64,000 nt of DNA from Allobosea sp. Its GTDB lineage: Bacteria > Pseudomonadota > Alphaproteobacteria > Rhizobiales > Kaistiaceae. Below are positions 1 to 7,123 of this stretch, piece by piece. The stretch is taken from contig JAFKFV010000018.1 of the NCBI GenBank assembly GCA_017307955.1, forward strand, positions 124,001 to 188,000. Direction: 5' to 3'. The notes under the pieces were generated by a model, which saw only the letters and a list, made by a program, of their open reading frames with translations, searched no databases and was not told where the DNA came from. A program made the position numbers and the translations under genes. Numbering within the stretch: the stretch's first letter is position 1; the number at the start of each line of letters is the position of its first letter.

Positions 1-459
1 GGTCGCCACGACGCCGTCGCTGACGCCGATGGCGGCCGAGCGGCGGAGGTTCATGTTCTCGCCGATGGTGGCGACGGCCTCGGTGATCGTGTCCTTGACC
101 GACTTCTCCGAACCCGGGAAGGCGGCGGCGGCAACGGCCTCGACCGAACCGTCCGTCTCGAGCGCCGCCTTGGCGACGTTGAGCACCAGCTGCTGGAACT
201 CGGCATTGCGGGCGACGAAGTCGGTCTCCGAATTGAGCTCGACGACGACGGCGCGCGAACCCGACGAGGCGACGCCGACGAGGCCCTCGGACGCGACGCG
301 GCCGGCCTTCTTGGCGGCCTTGGCGAGGCCCTTGGTGCGCAGCCAGTCGATCGCCGCCTCGATATCGCCGGCGGTCTCGGTCAGCGCGGCCTTGCAGTCC
401 ATCATGCCCGCGCCGGTCTTCTCGCGCAGGTCCTTCACCATCGAAGCGGAAATCGTCAT
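1..459 (-). CDS. tsf: Elongation factor Ts, N-terminal part (cut by window edge)
   Basis: EF-Ts is the nucleotide exchange factor that recycles EF-Tu from GDP to GTP form in the cytoplasm. The 153 visible codons begin MTISASMVKDLREKTGAGMM, continuing DCKAAL, the conserved N-terminal UBA-like domain. The TDFVARN motif that contacts EF-Tu follows at about residues 80-86. The gene runs off the left edge, so the C-terminal dimerisation and core domains are not seen. It lies 109 bases downstream of rpsB on the same strand, the usual bacterial rpsB-tsf order. The ATG at 457-459 is fixed by family alignment. Identification is very secure. Confidence 0.97.
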   Translation of the reverse strand, partial: MTISASMVKDLREKTGAGMMDCKAALTETAGDIEAAIDWLRTKGLAKAAKKAGRVASEGLVGVASSGSRAVVVELNSETDFVARNAEFQQLVLNVAKAALETDGSVEAVAAAAFPGSEKSVKDTITEAVATIGENMNLRRSAAIGVSDGVVAT

Positions 460-493
460 CGTCTGCCTCGTCAATCTCTTGTTTTCTAACGAA

Positions 494-518
494 CAGCCGG
501 GCGAAGGGCGCCCGGCTG
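494..518 (-). terminator. Intercistronic hairpin between rpsB and tsf
   Basis: A perfect 10-base-pair stem (494-503 with 509-518) with a 5-base loop lies between the rpsB stop and the tsf start. No long U tract follows on the minus strand (it reads TTCGTTAG), so it is more likely a partial attenuator or processing structure than a full terminator. A weak intercistronic terminator at this position is known in the E. coli rpsB-tsf operon; equivalent function here is inference. Confidence 0.5.
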
Positions 519-568
519 CGTCGTTTGGATCGTCAGGGACGCCGCCTCGTCGGACGGCGCAGCTTGTG

Positions 569-1345
569 TCAGGCGGCCGCGACTTCGCCGGCTTCCTCGG
601 GAAGAGCCTCTTCGTAGATCTCTTCCTGGGCGCCGAGGTCGAGACCGGCCGAGCCGGCGGCACGCGAGATGCCGTCGAGCGCGGCGCGGGCGATCAGGTC
701 GCCATAGAGCGTCAGCGCACGGCCGGCGTCGTCATTGCCCGGAATCGGATAGGTGATGCCATCCGGGTCCGAATTGGAATCGATGATCGCCGCGACAGGA
801 ATATGAAGGCGGCGCGCTTCCTGGATCGCGAGCGCTTCCTTGTTGGTGTCGATCACGAACAGGAGGTCGGGGATGCCGCCCATGTCCTTGATGCCGCCGA
901 GCGCGTTCTCGAGCTTGTCGCGCTCGCGCGACAGCGTCAGGCGCTCCTTCTTCGTCAGGCCCTGCACGTCCGACGAGAGCAGTTCGTCGAGGTGGCGCAG
1001 GCGCTGGATCGAATGCGAGATCGTCTTCCAGTTGGTCAGCATGCCGCCGAGCCAGCGGGAATTGACATAATACTGCGCGCAGCGCTTGGCAGCGTCGGCC
1101 ACGGGATCCGAAGCCTGGCGCTTGGTGCCGACGAAGAGCACGCGGCCGCCGCCGGCCACCGTGTCGCTCACCGCCTGGAGGGCGCGATGCAGCAGCGGAA
1201 CCGTCTGGGCGAGGTCGATGATGTGGATGTTGTTGCGCACGCCATAGAGATACGGCGCCATCTTCGGGTTCCAGCGATGCTTCTGGTGGCCGAAATGGAC
1301 GCCCGCCTCGAGCAGCTGGCGCATGGAGTAATCAGGAAGAGCCAT
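569..1345 (-). CDS. rpsB: 30S ribosomal protein S2
   Basis: S2 is a structural protein of the small ribosomal subunit that bridges head and body and is needed for S1 binding. The 258-residue product begins MALPDYSMRQLLEAGVHFGH, continuing QKHRWNPKM, the universal S2 N-terminus. The second S2 signature, around GGIPDLLFVIDTNKEALAI, is at about residues 155-173. The acidic, Ala-rich C-terminal tail is common in alphaproteobacterial S2. The start codon follows an AAGGA sequence about 10 bases upstream. tsf lies downstream after a hairpin, and a good promoter lies upstream. Nothing unusual in the gene. Confidence 0.98.
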   Translation of the reverse strand: MALPDYSMRQLLEAGVHFGHQKHRWNPKMAPYLYGVRNNIHIIDLAQTVPLLHRALQAVSDTVAGGGRVLFVGTKRQASDPVADAAKRCAQYYVNSRWLGGMLTNWKTISHSIQRLRHLDELLSSDVQGLTKKERLTLSRERDKLENALGGIKDMGGIPDLLFVIDTNKEALAIQEARRLHIPVAAIIDSNSDPDGITYPIPGNDDAGRALTLYGDLIARAALDGISRAAGSAGLDLGAQEEIYEEALPEEAGEVAAA

Positions 1346-1467
1346 CTAAACTGTATCCTTCACCGGTTGAACCTCCGTGGGGAAAGCCAATCCTCGATCG
1401 GCACCGGTGGGTTCCGACAAACGCCATAGCGCCGCCGGAGCCCGAGCCCCACGTGTGGAATGCGCGC

Positions 1468-1496
1468 CTTATAGGCGGCGAAGAGGAGAAACGCAA
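1468..1496 (-). promoter_or_regulatory. Predicted sigma70-type promoter for rpsB-tsf
   Basis: On the minus strand a TTGCGT hexamer (1491-1496) and a TATAAG hexamer (1468-1473) are separated by exactly 17 bases, close to the housekeeping consensus. Transcription would start near 1460, leaving a leader of roughly 115 bases before rpsB. S2 represses its own synthesis through such a leader in other bacteria; I did not resolve a leader structure here. Confidence 0.5.
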
Positions 1497-1586
1497 GCGA
1501 TCCGCCGGGTCTGGACGCCGGCCGCACCGCATGCGAAGCGCTGATATGGCGTCGGCCAGGTTTCCGCGCAAGCTTCGGGAGGGCGC

Positions 1587-2150
1587 ATGGACACGTTCCG
1601 CTGGATGTCGACGGTGTTCTCGATGATCCTCGGCCTCGGCGTCGCCCGGATCCTCGCCTCCGCCGTCGCCGCGCTCCGGGCACGCCGGCGCGCCAGCCTC
1701 GACTGGCTGCCGCTCGCCTGGGCCTTCTTCATCTTCGCGCAGCAACTGACCCTTTGGTGGAGCCTCGAGGACCTCGCCAATCTCTCGGCGCACTGGACCT
1801 ATTTCCAGTTCCTGATTCTGGTGACGCTGGTGCTGACGCTGTTCGTCGCCGCCGCCTCCGTCCTGCCGCCGAACGAGATCGCGGCGGGCGAGAGCCTCCG
1901 CCGCTTCTTCGACGAGGACGGCCGCTTCGGCCTGCTCGCGCTCGCCGCCTTCAATGTCACCGCGCTCGCCGTCAATCACGTCTTCTGGTCGCCGGCCCCG
2001 CTGACCTTCGCCGATGCGATCAACGTGCTGCTCATCGCCGTTCCGGTCATCGGCTTCTTCGGAACGCGGCAAGTCCAGGTTGCCGCGACCCTCGCCTATG
2101 CCGTCGGCATGGTCGTCGCGATCGCCCTCCTGTCGCCGCAGAGCTACTGA
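1587..2150 (+). CDS. Predicted four- or five-helix membrane protein of unknown function
   Basis: The 187-residue product is almost entirely hydrophobic. It has helices at about residues 5-25 (TVFSMILGLGVARIL), 45-62 (LAWAFFIFAQQLTLWW), 70-95 (FQFLILVTLVLTLFVAAAS), about 120-140 and at the C-terminus. A GGGAGG Shine-Dalgarno sequence lies 5-6 bases before the ATG, supporting this start. It has no operon partner: rpsB diverges on its left and dnaE converges on its right. The helix pattern and the SMILGLGVARIL start resemble small uncharacterised integral membrane proteins of Proteobacteria, but I cannot assign a function. It is likely a real gene given codon use and SD. Confidence 0.75.
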   Translation: MDTFRWMSTVFSMILGLGVARILASAVAALRARRRASLDWLPLAWAFFIFAQQLTLWWSLEDLANLSAHWTYFQFLILVTLVLTLFVAAASVLPPNEIAAGESLRRFFDEDGRFGLLALAAFNVTALAVNHVFWSPAPLTFADAINVLLIAVPVIGFFGTRQVQVAATLAYAVGMVVAIALLSPQSY

Positions 2151-2183
2151 TTGCCGCTCACAGATCGAATCCGGCAAGCCCGC

Positions 2184-2209
2184 GAAAGGCCTGACCGGCC
2201 TCGCCTTTC
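2184..2209. terminator. Weak hairpin between convergent genes
   Basis: A 7-base inverted repeat (2184-2190 with 2203-2209) with a partly paired loop sits in the 83-base gap between the membrane protein gene and the end of dnaE. The arms end in AAA and TTT, so it could act weakly in both directions. The evidence is structural only. Confidence 0.3.
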
Positions 2210-2233
2210 ATGCCTCACCCGTAAAGGCGCGCG

Positions 2234-5200
2234 TCAGACCAGTTCGACATGCTCGATGCCGTTCACCGCGCGCAGCGCGCCGGCGATCTGCGGCGTCAGC
2301 TGGTAGCGACCGGGCAGCTGCACCTCGACCTCGCGCTGCCCCTGGTCGAGCAGCAGCACGAGGCTGACATCGCCGTCGCCGCCGCGCGAGAGATGACGCT
2401 CGATGCTCCGGAGCGGCTCCTCGGCGCGGAGGAAAACCCGCAGCTGCTTCAGTCCCGACACCATGTCGTCGAGCGGCTTCACCGAGACGACGCGCACGCT
2501 GATGCCCTCGGGCCGGTCCTCCGCCGCAACCTGCACGACGACCGAGCGGCCGGGCTCGAGTTGGTCGCGGAATTCGTTCAAAGCCTCGGAGAAGAGGATC
2601 GCCTCGAACTGCCCAGTCGGATCGGAGAACTGCACGATGCCCATCCGGTTGCCGGACTTCGTCTTCCGCTCCTGCCGCGCCGTCACCGTTCCGGCAAGAC
2701 GTCCCGCCGCCGCGCCGCGCCGCACGGCCTCGGAGAAATCCGCCCAGTTCTGCACCCGCTGCTTCTTCAGCACCGGCGCATATTCGTCGAGCGGATGGGC
2801 GGAGAGATAGAACCCGACCACGGCGTGCTCCTTCTGCAGCCGTTCCGCCGGCAGCCAGGGATCGACCATCGGCAGCACCAGCGGCTCCCCCGCCCCGGCC
2901 CCGCCGAAATTGAAGCCGTCCTGCCCGGCCGTCTGGTCGTCGACCAGGCGGTTGCCGATGCCCATGATCCGCTCGATGCCGGCGAAGACGCGCGCCCGGT
3001 CGCGCTCCATGTCGTCGAAGGCGCCCGCCGCGACGAGGCTCTCCAGCGTCCGCTTGTTCAGGATGCGGGGATTGATCCGCGCGGCGAAGTCGGCGAGGTC
3101 GCGGAACGGCCGTTCGCCCCTCGCCTCCACGAGGTGCTCGACCGCCTGCGCACCGACCCCCTTGATGGCCGCCAGCGAATAGAGGATGCGACCGTCCTCG
3201 ACATCGAACACGGCGCCCGAGCGGTTGACCGAGGGCAGGTCGACCTGAATGTCGAGCCTTAGCGCTTCCCGTCGGAAATCGTTGATCTTGTCGGTGTTTC
3301 CCATGTCGAGCGTCATCGACGCCGCGAGGAACTCCGTCGGGTAGTTCGCCTTCAGATAGGCCGTGTGATAGGAGACCAGCGCATAGGCCGCTGCGTGGCT
3401 CTTGTTGAAGCCATAGTCCGCGAACTTCGCCAGAAGGTCGAAGATCATGTCGGCGCGGTCCTTGGCAAGGCCCCGCTCGACCGCACCATCGACGAAGCGC
3501 ACCCGCTGCGCATCCATCTCGGCCTTGATCTTCTTGCCCATCGCGCGGCGCAGCAGGTCGGCCTCGCCGAGCGAATAGCCCGACAGGATCTGCGCGATCT
3601 GCATCACCTGTTCCTGATAGATGATGACACCATGCGTCTCCTTCAGCACGGGCTCGAGCAGCGGATGGAGAAAATCCGGCTTCTCCTCGCCATGCTTGCG
3701 CGCGTTGTAGACTGGAATGTTGTCCATCGGGCCCGGACGATAGAGCGCGACGAGGGCGATGATGTCCTCGAAGCGGTCCGGCCGCATGCCGACCAGGGCC
3801 TTGCGCATGCCCTGGCTTTCCAGCTGGAACACGCCGACCGTCTCGCCGCGCGTCAGCATCTCGTAGGTCGGCTTGTCGTCGAGCGGCAGAGCCGAAAGAT
3901 CGAGTCGGATCCCGCGCTTGGCGATGAGCGCTAATGCGGTTTCGAGGACGGTCAGCGTCTTCAGGCCAAGGAAGTCGAACTTCACCAGCCCGGCGCTCTC
4001 GACCCATTTCATGTTGAACTGGGTGACCGGCATCGAAGAGCGCGGATCGCGATAGAGCGGCACCAGCGCGTCGAGCCGCCTGTCGCCGATCACGATGCCG
4101 GCGGCATGGGTCGAGGCGTGGCGATAGAGGCCCTCGAGCTTCTGCGCCATGGCGAGCAGCCGCGCCACGGTCGGATCCTCGTCGCGGGCGGCGCGCAGCC
4201 GCGGCTCGTCCTCGATCGCCTTGTCGAGCGTCACCGGATTGGCCGGATTCTGCGGCACCAGCTTGCAGAGCCGGTCGACCTGGCCATAAGGCATCTGCAG
4301 CACGCGGCCGACATCGCGCAGCACTGCGCGCGCCTGGAGCGTTCCGAAGGTGATGATCTGCGCCACCTGGTCGGTGCCGTATTTCTGCTGGACGTAGCGG
4401 ATGACCTCGTCGCGGCGGTCCTGGCAGAAATCGATGTCGAAATCCGGCATCGAGACGCGTTCGGGGTTGAGGAAGCGCTCGAACAGCAGCGCGAAGCGCA
4501 TCGGGTCGAGATCGGTGATGGTCAGCGACCAGGCCACCAGCGAGCCGGCGCCCGAGCCACGGCCGGGCCCGACGGGAATCCCCTGCGACTTCGCCCACTG
4601 GATGAAGTCGGCGACGATGAGGAAATAGCCGGGGAACTTCATCTTCACGATGACGCCGAGCTCGAATTCGAGCCGCTCGGCATAGTCTTCGGGCGTCAGT
4701 CCCGGCGCGGTGCCATGGGCGGCGAGCCGCCGGGCGAGACCCTCGCGCGCCATCTGGCGAAGCGCCTCGACCTCCGCCGCATCGGCCTCGGCCGGATCGG
4801 CGTCGGCACCGGCGAAGCGCGGCAGGATGGGCTTCCGCTTTACCGGCCGATAGTGGCAACGGAGCGCGATCTCGACCGTGTTGTCCACCGCCTCGGGAAG
4901 ATCGGAAAACAGCGCCACCATCTCGGCGCGCGTCTTGAAATAATGCTCCGGCGTCAGGCGGCGGCGTTTTTCCTCGGCGATCACCGCGCCCTCGGCGATG
5001 GCGATCAGCGCGTCATGCGCCTCATAGTCGTCGCGCTTCGGGAAGAAGGGCTCGTTGGTGGCGACGAGCGGCAGCCCGAGCCGATAGGCGAGCGCGACGA
5101 GATCTGCCTCGCAGCGCTCGCTGTCCGCGCCATGGCGCTGCAATTCGACATAGAGACGGTCGCCGAACGCCGCCGAAAGCCGCACAAGCCGGGCCTCGGC

Positions 5201-5713
5201 AACGGCCCCCTGCCCCGCGCGCAGCGCCTGATCGGCGGGACCGGCCGGGCCACCGGTGAGAAGGATCAGACCGGCCGCCGCCGCCTCGAGATCGGCGATG
5301 GCGACATGCGGCCGCTCTCCGGCATCGGTCTCCATGAAAGCCCGCGAGACGAGGCGGACGAGATTCCAGTAGCCGGTCTCGTCGGCGGCCAGAGCCACGA
5401 CATCGGCCAGGGGCTTCGCGCCCGGCTGCAGCTTGCGGGCCGGCTCGAAACCATCGTCGAACCAGACGGCGAGCTGGCAGCCGATGATCGGCTGGATGCC
5501 CTGCTCGGCCATCTTCTCCGAGAATTCCAGCGCGCCGAACAGATTACCGGTGTCGGTCAGCGCGAGCGCCGGCTGCTTGTCGGCCATGGCCAGCTTGCCG
5601 AGGGATTTCAGCGGCAGCGCGCCTTCGAGCAGCGAATAGGCGGAATGCACCCGAAGATGCACGAAGCCGACACCGCCCGCCGCCAAGGACCGCCGCTCGC
5701 CCGTCCCGATCAT
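2234..5713 (-). CDS. dnaE: DNA polymerase III subunit alpha
   Basis: This is the catalytic subunit of the replicative polymerase. The 1159-residue protein has the DnaE order. An N-terminal PHP domain starts at FVHLRVHSAYSLLEG (about residues 17-31). The palm follows, with the two catalytic aspartates in PDFDIDFCQDRRDEV near residues 422-436. Next are the GPGRGSGAGSLVAW motif, the finger and HhH regions, and a C-terminal OB fold (FSDPTGQFEAILF). Length matches E. coli DnaE (1160), so this is the main DnaE1 type and not the shorter error-prone DnaE2/ImuC. GAGG lies 6 bases before the ATG. It is transcribed alone, convergent with the membrane protein gene. Confidence 0.97.
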   Translation of the reverse strand: MIGTGERRSLAAGGVGFVHLRVHSAYSLLEGALPLKSLGKLAMADKQPALALTDTGNLFGALEFSEKMAEQGIQPIIGCQLAVWFDDGFEPARKLQPGAKPLADVVALAADETGYWNLVRLVSRAFMETDAGERPHVAIADLEAAAAGLILLTGGPAGPADQALRAGQGAVAEARLVRLSAAFGDRLYVELQRHGADSERCEADLVALAYRLGLPLVATNEPFFPKRDDYEAHDALIAIAEGAVIAEEKRRRLTPEHYFKTRAEMVALFSDLPEAVDNTVEIALRCHYRPVKRKPILPRFAGADADPAEADAAEVEALRQMAREGLARRLAAHGTAPGLTPEDYAERLEFELGVIVKMKFPGYFLIVADFIQWAKSQGIPVGPGRGSGAGSLVAWSLTITDLDPMRFALLFERFLNPERVSMPDFDIDFCQDRRDEVIRYVQQKYGTDQVAQIITFGTLQARAVLRDVGRVLQMPYGQVDRLCKLVPQNPANPVTLDKAIEDEPRLRAARDEDPTVARLLAMAQKLEGLYRHASTHAAGIVIGDRRLDALVPLYRDPRSSMPVTQFNMKWVESAGLVKFDFLGLKTLTVLETALALIAKRGIRLDLSALPLDDKPTYEMLTRGETVGVFQLESQGMRKALVGMRPDRFEDIIALVALYRPGPMDNIPVYNARKHGEEKPDFLHPLLEPVLKETHGVIIYQEQVMQIAQILSGYSLGEADLLRRAMGKKIKAEMDAQRVRFVDGAVERGLAKDRADMIFDLLAKFADYGFNKSHAAAYALVSYHTAYLKANYPTEFLAASMTLDMGNTDKINDFRREALRLDIQVDLPSVNRSGAVFDVEDGRILYSLAAIKGVGAQAVEHLVEARGERPFRDLADFAARINPRILNKRTLESLVAAGAFDDMERDRARVFAGIERIMGIGNRLVDDQTAGQDGFNFGGAGAGEPLVLPMVDPWLPAERLQKEHAVVGFYLSAHPLDEYAPVLKKQRVQNWADFSEAVRRGAAAGRLAGTVTARQERKTKSGNRMGIVQFSDPTGQFEAILFSEALNEFRDQLEPGRSVVVQVAAEDRPEGISVRVVSVKPLDDMVSGLKQLRVFLRAEEPLRSIERHLSRGGDGDVSLVLLLDQGQREVEVQLPGRYQLTPQIAGALRAVNGIEHVELV

Positions 5714-5798
5714 CGCATCCTCGCTTCGAGGTCCATCGCCCGACCTTATCCCGCGAGTCGTCTCCGCCCGTCCACCGCCGCGAACGCGCGGCAGACGG

Positions 5799-5897
5799 CT
5801 AGACGACGTGCGCGATCAGCTCCGACCAGAGGGTGATCATGGCGACAAACGAGGCGAGCGCGGCAAGGGCAGCGAGATCACGGATCAGCATGGACAT
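5799..5897 (-). CDS. 32-residue single-helix membrane protein
   Basis: A 32-codon frame reads MSMLIRDLAALAALASFVAM and ends in ELIAHVV. This is one strongly hydrophobic helix of about 20 residues with a charged start. It is preceded by a near-perfect GGAGG Shine-Dalgarno sequence about 8 bases before the ATG, much better than chance. It lies alone between dnaE and the alcohol dehydrogenase, both on the same strand. Small one-helix proteins of this composition recur in Rhizobiales genomes, usually unannotated. Function unknown. The SD plus transmembrane pattern is the whole case, so confidence is moderate. Confidence 0.6.
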   Translation of the reverse strand: MSMLIRDLAALAALASFVAMITLWSELIAHVV

Positions 5898-6017
5898 CGT
5901 CTTATCCTCCGAAACCACCAAGATATCCCCATATGTTCACGTTCTGTTCTCTCCGTCAAGTGTCCTGCCCGAGCGGTCGCTTCCGACTTGCATCGAGGCT
6001 GGGCCGAAGGGCTCCCG

Positions 6018-7028
6018 TCAGGCGCGATCGTCGTCCTGCGGGAAGATCAGAAGCTTGCCCGTCCCGGCGGCGTTGGCGGCAAGGGCGGCATAGGCCGCTG
6101 GCGCCTCGGCCAGCGCATAGCGGCCGCTCACCAGAGCCGACGGTTTGAGCCGTCCGCGGCCGAGCAGGGCGAGCAGCGCCGGCCACACGCCGGGACTTCC
6201 GAGTGATCCGGTCAGCGTGTGGTCGCTGACGACGATGCGGTCGACATCGACCGGCAATTGCGCCTGCCCGAACAGGCCGACGACGACGAGCCGTCCGCCG
6301 GGCGCCAGCGATGCGAGCGCCAGCTGCAGGGCGGCCGGGTGGCCGCTGGCCTCGATGACGATGTCGAAGCGCTCGTCCGCCCTTGCCCTGCGCGCCCCCA
6401 TCGCCTCTGCCCGGCCGACCCGGCCGGGATCGGCATCGAGGATCGCGACATCGGCGCCATGAAGATCGAGGGCAATGGCCGCGGCCAGCCAGCCGATCGT
6501 ACCGGCGCCGACGACGAGGACGGAGCGCCCGGGACGCCAATCGGCCCGCCGCACGGCGCGCAACGCCACGGCCGCGGGCTCGGCGAAAACGGCGTCTTCG
6601 ACCGCGACATCGGCAGGCACGCGGTGCGCGGCGCGCGCGGGGAAAGCCAGAAGCCCGCTCATCGCTCCGGCCTGGCGGAGGATGCCCGTCTCGGCCCTGT
6701 CGGGGCATTGGTGATAACTGCCGGCAAGGCAGAGGCGGCAATGGCTGCAGCCGATGCTGCATTCGCCGACGACGAGATCGCCTGGCGCAAAGCCGAGCAC
6801 GCCCTCGCCCTGCCCGACGACGCGCGCGACCCACTCGTGACCGGGCGTCAGCGGGAAGGTCGCCAGCCCCTGGCGCAGATAGACCATGCTGCCATCGGCG
6901 AGCTCGAGATCGGTCCGGCACAAACCGACGGCGACGGGGGCCAGCAGCAGCTCACCCGGCCCTGGAGCCGGAGCCGGCCGCTCGCGGATTTCGATCCGGC
7001 CGGGACCGGCGAGGACGATGGAACGCAT
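6018..7028 (-). CDS. Zinc-dependent medium-chain alcohol dehydrogenase family protein
   Basis: A medium-chain dehydrogenase/reductase that should oxidise an alcohol or polyol with NAD(P). The GroES-like domain carries the catalytic zinc ligands Cys (VGLCRTDLELADG, about residue 36) and His-Glu (LTPGHEW, about residue 61). The structural-zinc loop is modified, with C-x-I-G-C-SHC-x2-C in place of the usual four-Cys spacing. The Rossmann motif is VVGAGTIGWLAA near residue 165. The family resembles threonine, sorbitol and galactitol dehydrogenases; the substrate cannot be told. I chose the ATG at 7028. A TTG at 7043 is also open but would overlap the palindrome at 7032-7044. Confidence 0.85.
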   Translation of the reverse strand: MRSIVLAGPGRIEIRERPAPAPGPGELLLAPVAVGLCRTDLELADGSMVYLRQGLATFPLTPGHEWVARVVGQGEGVLGFAPGDLVVGECSIGCSHCRLCLAGSYHQCPDRAETGILRQAGAMSGLLAFPARAAHRVPADVAVEDAVFAEPAAVALRAVRRADWRPGRSVLVVGAGTIGWLAAAIALDLHGADVAILDADPGRVGRAEAMGARRARADERFDIVIEASGHPAALQLALASLAPGGRLVVVGLFGQAQLPVDVDRIVVSDHTLTGSLGSPGVWPALLALLGRGRLKPSALVSGRYALAEAPAAYAALAANAAGTGKLLIFPQDDDRA

Positions 7029-7031
7029 GAT

Positions 7032-7044
7032 CTTGTCCGACAAG
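7032..7044. promoter_or_regulatory. GntR/FadR-type operator palindrome
   Basis: CTTGTCCGACAAG is a perfect 6-base inverted repeat with a one-base centre. It lies 3 bases upstream of the dehydrogenase ATG and is followed by another GACAAG half-site at 7050-7055. Sites of this form (TTGTCnGACAA) are typical of FadR-subfamily GntR repressors of sugar-acid and polyol catabolism. No GntR gene is in the window, so the regulator would act from elsewhere. Confidence 0.5.
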
Positions 7045-7123
7045 TGACTGACAAGCGCACGCTATCGGCGGATTCCAGGCGCCGCTACGCCGATTATGGC
7101 CCTCGCGGGCGCTTCCGCTCGGC

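Noticed and set aside
29..1429. 466-codon plus-strand open frame over tsf and rpsB
   Set aside because: Antisense shadow: the opposite strand encodes EF-Ts and S2 unmistakably, and long open antisense frames are expected in high-GC DNA.
4106..5836. 576-codon plus-strand open frame over dnaE
   Set aside because: Lies opposite well-conserved DnaE domains, has an Arg/Asp/Leu-biased composition and no recognisable family.
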